From assembly GCA_000934455.1 (NCBI GenBank), contig KN882977.1:85177-113048 (forward strand): DNA of 27,872 bases, in the 5' to 3' direction. Positions 9,501 through 21,500 of this stretch are shown here, one piece after another. Every line of letters starts with the position of its first letter. Position 1 is the first letter of the stretch. The notes under the pieces are model-generated. The model was given only the letters and a program-made list of their open reading frames with translations, ran no database searches and was not told the origin of the DNA. Origin of the DNA: Apostichopus parvimensis (taxonomy: Eukaryota > Echinodermata > Holothuroidea > Aspidochirotida > Stichopodidae). Position numbers and translations under genes: made by a program.

Positions 9501-12500
9501 GAATTTATAATTGGCTCTCATTGTATAGTTCCATAATTACTCCTCTCTTATATTTTAACATAAAGTCATCTCATGTTCACCCGGCATTCCAGTGCCAGAG
9601 CAGCAGGATCTTAGGACTTTCAATAATTTACAACACACAAGTCATTTTAGGTGAACTGAGAAAAAGAGATTCTTCTGTATATCTTTCCTCAATGATTAAA
9701 TTTCAACCTCAAGAAAGTACACCCTGAGGTGACTCTACAAGACATTGAAGGAATCCACTCTGACAAAGTTTGTCTTTATATCATGCAAACAAGCTAAACT
9801 TATGTTTCAAGCACCCATGGAGAAAACAAATAAGCTGAACTATGAAATTCAACAAGAATGCCATTTCTTGAGTTACATATCAGGTGAATATGCTTTCGAA
9901 ACAACAACCTACATACCAAGGATGTGGTTTTCATGAAGCTACAGTGTATAAAAATCATGTACTTACAGTAACCAGAAAGCCAGTGGGCTTATTGTGATTC
10001 CTTGCCAATTGAAATTATCATCCCAAGCTTTCGTCATTGTTGATAAAATTGATCAGCAAGGTTCTTTCACTGACTGTGGACCTACCTACTAAATATGTTG
10101 TCTAACCATGTTTACAAGCTATTTTAGCAAAAATCAACTCAAGCCCTGCCCCCTAAAAAATTAGCATAATATCACATTGAACATACATTATCATGTACTG
10201 GCTATCTACCAACACCTTCACACAAAGTATGATTCAATTCTGAAAATGTTTACATTTGACCCTGTGACCTCATCATTATTCATGAGATGAGCACCAAAAT
10301 CAATAGTGTTCATCTACTGTACTCACTATGGGGCATCTATGTACCAAGTATGACTTCAATCCAACTTGTCGTTGTTCAGTTACCATGTTTACAAGCTATT
10401 TTAGTGAAAATAAACTTAAGCACCGGCCCCTGATAAATATGCATAATATCAACTTGAAAATATAGCACCATGTACCTGCTATCTACCTACATATTAATAT
10501 CAAGTATCAATTTTGGTATTTGGTTGCGGAGTTATTAGCATTTAAAGATGTTTATGTTTGACCCTGTGACCTCATTATTATTCATGAGATGAGTACCAAA
10601 ATCAATAGGGTTCTTCTACTCAGTATTGCGCATCTACGTACCAAGTATGACTTCAATCCAACACGCCTTTGTTGAGTTATCATGTTTACGTGCCGAGGGT
10701 GTCACATACATACACACACATACATACACGCAAACATGTTTGTTTTACATTCAGACCGAGGACCCCATTGTATTTTCCATTGTTCAAATCCACGTACCCT
10801 AACCTTAACAATACCCTATACAACAGAATTCTTCCGAGGACGTGGTGATTCTTTAGAAATCACAACAGAGGACCTGGAATTCTTTTGTTCAAGTCCTCGG
10901 TCAGATAGAAAAACAAACGCACGCAAACGCAATCACCATCGAATAGATTCCTTGAGCCTTCGTCAAGGAATCAAAAATGTCAAACTTACCAGGTTTGGAT
11001 ATTTACAAGTAACATGCTTACCTGTCTCCTCACACCTTCTGTAGACCTCAGAATCTTGATCTGTAAATGGAACAAATGTAGCAATATTGAATAGTAACTC
11101 GCAGTATGATACTAATTCAAATTTCAAACTTGAGGAACCACACCTTTGACAAAGTTTGTCTTTATATTATGAATGCAAATGAGTTAAAGTTATGTTTCAA
11201 GCACCCGTGAAGAAAACAAATAAACTGAACTACGAAATTCGATGAGAATGCCTTTGTGAGTTACATATCAGGTGAATATGCTTTTCAAACAACAATTTAC
11301 ATACCAAGAATGTGGTTTTCATGCAGCTTCAGTGTTACTTACGGTAAAAATTCCACGACTTACCAGGTTTGGATATATACGAGTGTGAGCTTACCAGTCT
11401 TCTCACATCCTCAGCACTCTCATTCTACCGTGTCTAGAGTGAACTGGTAACCTTTAACACTGTGCCCCTCTATGACTGGACCCCTCCAAGTCAATGCCCT
11501 TCTATTCTCATGAGACCACCTTCCCTTCTCAAGTGATTCCTACCTTATACCAGGGGTAGTCCGCTCAGAGGGGAGACTACCCTCACCAACTCTACTTTTG
11601 TTTGTACAATGCAATGCACAATACACCACACCCAGTGCACAATACACAATATACAATGCATTACTCAACATTAAGCTGAAAAAACACAATCTGGCGTATA
11701 ACCAACTAAGGCCCAAATTGTATCCCATACATGATAGTATACTGAGCATAACATAACTCCTCATTTTGACTCAAACAAATCATATCTCGCTGAATGACAA
11801 AAACTGCAAGAAAACTAACACACCATAATATTACATCATAAACAGTATATTATAGCATACATAACATAACTCAACACCTCATTTGACCGAACCACTCTAA
11901 GCTTCTAGGTTACAATTACGTTTAAAGTAGGTTGAAAACGAGTTCAAATATTGACCTCACCGATCTTACTGTGGCTAGCCATCCGAATTGGGTAGTGGCC
12001 TCGCCCCTTATCAGCTCTTACTGAGCTCCACAAGTCATGTCAAGCCTAGAGTGACCGCTCCTAATTCATGCTGTGTCCATCCCCTTGTGGGTTGGGAGGA
12101 GGGAATGGAGACAGGTAAGCTTTTCAATTGTAAATATCCAAACCAGGTAAGTTTTGTCACCTCACAAACTTAGCTTCAAGTAGTACTGCTTGATGCCCCC
12201 CCTGACGGACTCAAATGGACTGCTGGCTTTTTACCACTTTTTACTTATTCTCTATAATTGACTTTATTATTGCGCTCTCATCTACCTATCGACATTTGTC
12301 ACATTTTGTTGGTGTAACTTTCTGACAAAATTCTCTAACGGCGGTATTTAATTTATCGTCACTTCTGTTGTACGAAACTATTTGAAAGAAATGTACCAGG
12401 TTTTCGATCTATTTTTAGACGATACGCCACACGCAGTGGCTGAAATAGTAATAAACACCAAACTTTAAGTCCACATGCAGTGTACGTTATACGCCGCTCC

Positions 12501-15500
12501 ATGATCAGTGTGTTGATTAGTGCAGTAGGTTATTTGTTAGTTGACAATCGGAACGTGTGTAACGGGATACCATAGGCCTAAACTTGTTTCATCTCTGATA
12601 TCACAAAATGCCCATATAAACTTCCGAAGTGTCACAAATGGCGATGACATCTATTTATTCTTCGGATCTGCAAATTAGCAAGGCTCGGAAAGGGTCATTT
12701 CCGGCGATCTAAGGAGTATTACTCAAAAAATTTCTGTACGCTCCGCGCCAACCTGTGGTGGTGCTCCGCTTAGATAGTGTTGAAAGCGCCCCTACAGAAC
12801 ATTCTCGCCTCCCCTGACCAGTACCCCTAGCTCCGCCACTGATGTGAACCTAATGTGCTTACTCTTTGTCCACAGTTCATGTAAGCAACTCCTTGCGAAG
12901 GATACCGCAATGAGAACAGGGTTGTTCCCCAGTGACGTCGCCAGAGGGGCTACGCCGACCTATAGCATAGCATCTGTAGGACACTGCAAAGGGCTGTCAG
13001 TGAATCTTGGTAGAATAAATCCAACTACAATCAGGCCGCTCTCTTTAACTGTACTGATGGTAATTGTAAGAAGCCACAGAAGGTTTCCTCTTTGCGTTAG
13101 CTGCCATTGAAACAATGGCTTCTGAAAAGCCCTTCTGTCTTAGATGGGTGAGATGCCCTAGATTGTAGAGCGTCAGTCGAGCTCTCAGGCCTGGAGGTTG
13201 AAATAGGCGACCCGTTCAGTTTTGAAGCAGTATCAGGGAAGTACACCCCAGGAGTGTAGAGAAAGATCCCCCCTTCTGAGGGGGATTCAGACCTAACCGC
13301 AATCGAGGATATCCTGAGAGCAGCTGCTTGGAGAATGCCAACAAAATTCGTGTCTTGAATATTTTACTGGGACGCGTCACGGAGGAGCGTTCACTCTAGA
13401 CTTGACATATCCTATAGTGATATATATGTGTATAACAAATATTTAGAAAGAAATTAGTGTGAACATTAAGTTTCACATTTAGTCGACAAGGACCTCACGT
13501 ACACTGATTAATTTCCGAGGCACATAGCTAAAAAATCACATGCACAAAAACACACAATCTTCACATTTTGATTTGAAAGTTCTAACAGTTAATTATCAGC
13601 CATTGTGTAGAAGCATTTTCAGTGGTTTTGATGGTCATTCATCTCTTACCTTGCCAAATGATCTTGGCTTTAACTGTAGAGTTCACTGGTTGAATATTCC
13701 TGTCAGTCCCTGACAAAAAGCAATGGACCATAGTATCGATGATTGGCTCATCAACAATGTAACGACAGCTAGTGATGAGGTCATAGTAACCACTGGGGTG
13801 AGTGTCAACCCTGTCAGTGATGAGAGAAAGACAACGGAGATCTGGAAGGGTGTACAAATCAAGGTTCAGGTCATAGTAGTGGGGTACACCCTTGACAGAA
13901 CAGGTAATTGTTCCTTTCGTAGTCATCATGAGTGTGCAGAATTCCCGTTGACTATAGCACCCATCAATAACAGGCACAGGGAGCATTGATGGGGCTGAAA
14001 ATCAAGAAAGACATAACAGATGAATAATCACTTACCATATATAGCAATAACTACTCTGAAAGTCACATAAATGTGTATTACTTAGGACAATATCAGTTCA
14101 AATTTATGCTTAAATATTTAGCAGTATTTTCAATACACTTCTGATGTAACACTAAATCCACATCCATATGTTTCAAAAAAGTGTTGGATTAACTTTGAAA
14201 CATACTGTACTTCAAAGTCCTTTAGAAGCTCCTCAATAGGATTCCTTTGATAGTTATAATGTCAGATTTAAGTTCCATCAAGAATTTGCACACAGTACAA
14301 CTTTGACAAGATGATTGATGCAGACTACAGACACATAACATTCTGCTTTCAGAAGACAGATAAGGGTCCATAATTACTCTTAAAGACATTGATTTCTGAT
14401 GGGTTCCCATGTGACAAAAACTTTTCCCCTATGACATGTGAAATGTTGGGAGAAAGGAAGCTATGTTTTTCAACGTGCAGTACGTAATTAACTTTTAATA
14501 ATTAATCACACACTTGTAACATGTTGACCATTGATGAATTGAATGTGTAAAGGACAGTACTGACCACAAATGTCATGTCACTCTGTTAGAACAAGCAATG
14601 ACTGTGGACAAGTTTCCATGGACATACCTACAGTACTTGTAACTGACTTCAGTCATGGGAGTGAGATTATCAGTGTTATTCAAGTTCTTAAGAAATCATT
14701 ACAGCTACTGAGAGTGTTGTGCGTATTACCATACAGTAAACTTATACCTGTAACTACATAGCTTGAGGTAAGTGTGATATTAACCAATTCATTTCTATGT
14801 GCTCTGAATTTACTTCTGTTATCCAGTAATATCTCATCCGCGTTTCTAACAATGCTGGGATGATGTAAGAAATTTAATGCATATTTTAAGAGCTTACTTT
14901 CTGTTAAAAGTAACTCCACTGTAGTGGCCTCTGGGTACTTGTTTGCTTCCTGACCTGATACTCTGCATTGTAGGATAAAATGTTGGGTTGAATCACTCAG
15001 GACCCGGAAGCTTGAGGTAAGTGTGATATTAACCGTGCCATCTCCATTTACTGTGATGTTGTTTTTGTTATCCAGTAATATCTCATCTGATGAGTCTGGG
15101 AAGGTGGTGACCAACTCTAAAGCAACATCTTGTGAGACTTTATCCATTAAGCAGGTTAGTTCACCCTCTCTGTTCACATGCAGGAATACATTCTGCTGAT
15201 TGGCCAAACCATTTACTTCTGGGAAGCCTAGCATAATGGAATAAGAAATATTTTTAAGGAATCTTTGCAGCTGTTGGGGTAAGTTGTTCAGATGGTTAAA
15301 TTAGTCTGCCGGAGATATACAGCTATGGTCAATTTACCTGGGACAGCATGCCACATTTTAACATCACAAATTTATCATAGCTATATTATAAACATCACTT
15401 TACGGTGCAATTAATTGCTACGGCAAGAAAGACTTTTGTTATTTTCAAAACTGAAACAGACTAAACAGATGAAAATTCTGCAGCAATGTTTGAAATGTTG

Positions 15501-18500
15501 CAAAATATCCCACAAAACTTCAATCACTGTAAGCAATATAGTTACTGCTATCAGCTTACTGTATGGTAATGTGCACAATACTCTCAGCAACCATTACGAT
15601 TTCTTAAGAATTTGCACACACAAAACTGATAATCTCCATGAATGATAACAGTTTTGGCAGAGATATCCATGGTAACTCATTCACAGCCTGCACTTGTTCT
15701 TACCAAGTGCTTCAGTTATGGACTTTTCATGACTTTTCCAGTGTGCTGGTCAATTTGGTATGAGATGATAAATACTGTACAGCATCATTGTTATGAATGC
15801 AGGATTCTGCATCCGGGACACAACATTTAGCCAGGGGCACAAAATCTTCAAACTGCCTGCCTCCAACAGACATAACTTTGTTTTCTTGAGAAACAAACCC
15901 CAAGTACACAAACTCACAACTAGGCCTACAGTATGCACACCATAACAAAGATATTATTGAATGAACATCTTTCTTTCTTTTCAAAAAACGACAACCTCTT
16001 CTCAAAAGAACCAAATTTCTTCCAATCCTACAGATGGCTGTTTGAAAACAAATGAGATCATAACAACCATCACAGAGGTTTTCATGCTCAATATTGACAA
16101 CACTTTCTAAATTCCTGTGATTGATTGGCTAATATTCCCTTACCCATTGTCTGCATACATTCTTGCATTGGTAGTGCTCAATGAACACAAAGTACAGTAT
16201 GTTGGACAACTGCAACTACAATACAGTTTGTAACAGTACCTTCCCCTGCGATAGGGAAGTTTGTGATAATAGGCTTTCATATGTGTGCACTCAAATGAGT
16301 TAAAGTTAGGGGTTGTTGTAACAAGTTTCAACAACAAGCAGCCTCATGGTACAAAGTTGGGGTTGAATTGTTTCTGAGACTATCACATAATATTTGAATC
16401 ATTGTTTTGATCACAACATGTTAGGTGTCCTCGAGATCTATACATGATATTTTCTACATATTTTAAATCTAATCTTTTAACAAGAGCCCAAGGGGCACTG
16501 TGGTTCCTTGCATAGTGGTATATGACAATACACATAATATTATCATAGCAAGATTGGGCTCAAATAGTCCAAGTAATTGTGGTCCTACATGTACCCATAA
16601 AGTAACCAACACTATAGCCAACACTTTTGTGATCACAAATTGTGATCGGAGTTTTGATCGGAAGGCACTTTTGAGATCTGAATATGGCGTCGAAAATGTA
16701 AGGAAGATAAGGTCACCTACAAGTGGGTCAACAGATATGATAACATTGGTGACCTCAAATCACATGACCGTTAGTTTGAAAATGTTCCACCACCCCATTC
16801 ACAACTTGTCCCAAAATATCAACCATGTCACACCTTGGCATTGGGAGTTAATTGCATTATATGTCTAAAAATTAACTTTGAACTTGTATACATACATGAC
16901 TTCACACAAAAAGGTCACCCGGGGGTCAACATATTGACATTTTTGATCGGTGAGACCTAACTAGAGCATCAAAACTGTAAAAATTCAAACATTTTTTATT
17001 TGCCCATTTTCTCCCCCAAAAATACTATTTTTTAACGTTAATTGACCTTTGGTGACCTCGGATCACATGACCATTAAGTTTGAAAATATTCCCCTTTACC
17101 ATTTGCAACTTGTCCCAAAATATCAACCGTGTCACACCTTGGCACTGGGAGTTATTGCATATAATTAAATGTCTGAAAATTAACTTTGACCTCATATAAC
17201 TTCACACACAAAGGTCACCTGGGGTCAACCCATTGACATTTTTGATCGGTGGGACGTGAATATACCATCAAAACTATAAAAATTCAAACATTTTTTTCTT
17301 TGCCCATTTTCTCCCCCCAAAATACTAGTTTTTTAACATTAGTTGACCTTTGGTGACCTCGAACCACATGACTGTTAAGTTTGAAAATAATCCCCTATAC
17401 CATTTGCAACTTGTCCATAAATATCAACTGTGTCACACCTTGGCACTGGGAGTTATTGCATTAAATGTCTGAAAATTAACTTTGACCTCGTATAACTTAA
17501 CACACAAAGCTCACCCGGGTGTCAACCCATTTGACATTTTTGATCGGAAGGTACCTTTGATATCCAAATCTAGCATCAAAACCAAACATTTTCTTTTTCG
17601 CCCGTTTCCTCCCAAAATAAGCACATTTTTTCTAATGTGACCTTTTGACCTTGGTTTCAGATGTAGTTTGATCTCCTGATTCCAAAAAACAACATGACAA
17701 GTCTGTACAGCCATCCTTACTCTGACCGAAAAACTTTGACCCCATATAACTTCGCACACGAAGGTCACACGGGGTCAACCTATTGACATTTATGATCAGA
17801 AGGTACCTTTGACATCTGAAAATAGCATCGAAACTGTAAAAATCCCCAAAACACTTAAAGGTCACCAGTGGTCAAATTGAGGTCAAGGGTCACCCAGATG
17901 CGGGTCGTCTGTGATTACATTGAAGCAACTCCCAACCCTAACGGACAATTCGTTCTCAAGTTATCGAGAAAATACTCGTTTTTTAACATTAATTGACCTT
18001 TGGTGACCTCGGATCACATGAATGTTAAATTTCAAAATGTTCTCCTAACCAGTTCACGACTTGTCCCAAAATATCAACCTTGTCGCACATTGGCACTGGG
18101 AGTTATTGCAGTTTTAATATTTTGGGTTTTTGGCCTCTAACTGACCTTTGGTGACCTTCACAGGCACCAAAAACAATAGGGCACACCTTCTCACTATGGC
18201 GGATCTATATACCAAGTTTGAGTTAAGTCCAACTTTCCCTTGTTGAGCTACAGTGTACCCAAGCAAGTGTCACAGACGCACACAGAGACGCACGCACACA
18301 CACACACACGCCAACCTGACTACATAGGTTCCTTTTGCTAAAGCAAGGAACCAAAAAGTGCAGTGTTTTTATGCTTGCAATTTCTGTCCATGCACTTATT
18401 TTACTTTACGTGGATATCCAACATTAACAGCACATGCAAAGCCTTATAACATTTTCACAGACACTATGTAAGCGAGTTGTACACCATACAGTAGTGGGCA

Positions 18501-21500
18501 TTTTGTGATACCTAGGTCTGCATATATGGTAACCAGTCTACGTCCAAATTTCTCGCTTCGGTATTTGACAGTGGTTGTGTTGTTGTATATATTAGTAAAA
18601 GGTTTCATCATTCGACTGTTTTGTGTGTGTCACATTATAGGCTTAAAGATCACTACAGTATACTCAAGCCATGATCAAGTTACTGAGGGACAGCATGCCA
18701 CATTTTAACATCACAAGTAACATCCTGGGGAAGTGGTGTAAGGGGAGAGGGTTCCCATCACCTTTTAATAAAATGGTGGGTGCTTAGATGCAAAATTGTG
18801 CTACAAACCCTTTTTTTGCAACTGTTAAAAACATTTTGAACCTTCAATTTTTACTTTTATGTAATTATGGGAAGGGGTTGCTTCCCCCAGCCCTATGCCA
18901 ACCCCTTCAAAAATATTAGTCAAATGCAGGGTTCTTAGAAGCAAATAGTTCTATATATACTTTTCAAACAATTTTGAAGAATTTTAAACTGTTTGTGTCA
19001 CACATGTAGCAGATCTTTGCACAGTAAGGTGATGTCTTACACTTAGGTATGATAATGTTGTTAAAATTTTAGAAACTCGCAGGTGTACTTTCTAATGGTG
19101 CATTGATCATGGCTGTGAATCTGTGTTATTCCATACGACTAATTATACGGTCTGGACAACCTTATGTGAGGTAAAGTACAGGTTGTCAGACAGACCACAG
19201 GAAAAATTCCTTGAAAATGCTGTGGCTGTTTACAGTCTGTAATTCACAGTACTGTAGAAGCTACACTTAATGTCAGGCCTCACAACATCCATCGAATTAA
19301 CAGGGCCAGTGTGCCACAACCTCAGAGGGGTCACACCAACATATTTTAATGATTGCATAGTAAGCAGACATGAATGATTGCTAACTTTCTTTCATCATGA
19401 TAGGCTTTCCTGTCATAAATGGTTTGGCCAATCAGGAGCATGTAGTCCTACATGTGAACAGAGAAGGTGAACTAACCTGCTTAATGGATAAAGTCTCACA
19501 AGATGTTTCTTTAGAGTTGGTCACCATTTTCCCAGACTCATCAGATGAGATATTACTGGATAACAAAAATAACTTCACAGTAAATGGAGAAGACACGGTT
19601 AATATCACACTTACCTCGAGGTTCATGGTCCTAAGTGCTTCGATACAACATTTTACCCTAAAATGCAGAGTATCAGGTCAGGCAGCAGACAAGTACCCAG
19701 AGGCCACTACAGTACTTCAGTATGCTATTTTTCTTGTAAATATGTATACAGTGGTGTTCCGTCGAGGTTGACCTAGTCGTCTGATTTCAAAACGTCCGAA
19801 AACGTCCAAAAACGTCTGAGAACGTCTGAAAGTGTCCGGAACTGTCTGGTTCCGTCCAAGCGTCCGGTTAGAAAAAAAACGTCATACCCAGTATTCAAAG
19901 CCAAAAGTGTCCGAAAACGTCCGATGTAAAGTTTACTAGCCCAATAGTAACAAAAGAGTGGAGTGTTTATCTAGAGCATTTGCGGTCACACGGCCGCGAC
20001 GATTCATCAGCGTGCTAACAATAGTCTGTAAGGATTACAAGTTCACTGACAAAACTCTGTGCAGAAATATTTACTCACTATCATTTACTATTTTGAGGCT
20101 TACAGCTAGCAAGGCACATTTTTCCCCTGTCAGATGGATACGACAATATAATATCGCTTAATACATACAGCACTTTTCGTTTACAAGATAAATATTATTA
20201 GAAACATGCTAAGTTCAAAGTTCGATTCCCCCGCGAGATGGTACAGTACCGTCTCTTCCATTTTGACATGAGACACGGACGAAGCTCTGTGCCTATAAAT
20301 TGAGATTTTAAAGGTTACTAGGATACAGTTTAACGAAATTGAAGCTGCAATATAAGGTGATAAAATCAATTCATCGCGAAAATTAAGCAATGCGAATAAT
20401 CGGGAACTTTATCGATATGCTGAAAGTTCACAATCGATGATAAACTCGATCTTGTCATAAACATTCAGAGTGGAATATTATCTACAATTAAGAAACGTAT
20501 GGTAATTCTTTGTCGCAAGAAGTGTGTAATTAGAAAATATGTATTGAAAGAGGCAGAGCGGTTGCAGCAAAACGGCGGACTCCTTTCATATGAAAATATG
20601 TATTATTGACATTTTCCTTCATTGAACATTCTGTTCTCCCTCAGTTGATTTGAGTACAGTAGGCCTATGCTATAAAACAAAACTTTGAACAAAAAAAGAG
20701 GTGTTACGTAAAAACAACTTATACTTCTTTGAATGTAGGGAAAAAAAATCCAATTGCATGACTTCTTTTCTTGAATGTCCGTTTGCCAAATAAAAAACAT
20801 TTAGGATCCACAGACATGACAAAAGTGTTCGAGCACAATACTGTACAAATTGGCGCTAAGATGCTTACCAACTCCATTCAACTTGACGTTATAATAACCA
20901 CTTGTAAACGAACATCAGAAGAGTAAAATCCACGTATTCCAACATTAAGTTTCATTTGAGGTTTTCGTTTTCCCATGTCATGCGTACAAAAACGTGATCA
21001 CCAAATATCCCAACTGCAGGCGCGCAGAATTGACTTCCCTGGAAATCTAGGTCATGTACTGGTTTCTGCTCACAAGCCTGACACCTGTTAATTTGCATTC
21101 CATTCTGACCTAACAAGGCGTTGTTACAAACTTGGCAAACTGCCAGGAAAACTTGCAACACTATATTAATCATTTCGTAAGAGAGGAGGCCACAGGAGGG
21201 GTGACCCAAGCAGTCTCCCAGGTACCTTGCTTAGCGCATGTGAGCTCAACCTTTGCAGCAACGAGCTTTACCCTGGAAGTACAAGTATGTGCGCGGCCCG
21301 CGAACAGCGAGATTTTATGTTCCTGGGGTTTGTTTCTCAAAATGTTTAAATTTTGCGAATAACATTTCCTTATTGTCAAAAAAACAACAAAAAACTTTGA
21401 TAACCATTAACGGAAAAATAAAGGAAAATAACCGGACGATTGAACTGTGACAAAAAATACACTTTAACGTAGGGTAAAACTTTCATAACATCTGCGTATT

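Noticed and set aside
10682-11044. 120-codon plus-strand open frame
   Set aside because: It starts inside the CA-rich repeat tail and runs into the duplicated intron; the composition is repeat-like and it overlaps the stalk exon on the opposite strand.
13723-13989. 88-codon plus-strand open frame
   Set aside because: Antisense shadow of the Ig domain 4 exon.
16500-16868. 122-codon plus-strand open frame
   Set aside because: It lies within the 300-bp repeat array; later units of the same array do not keep it open.
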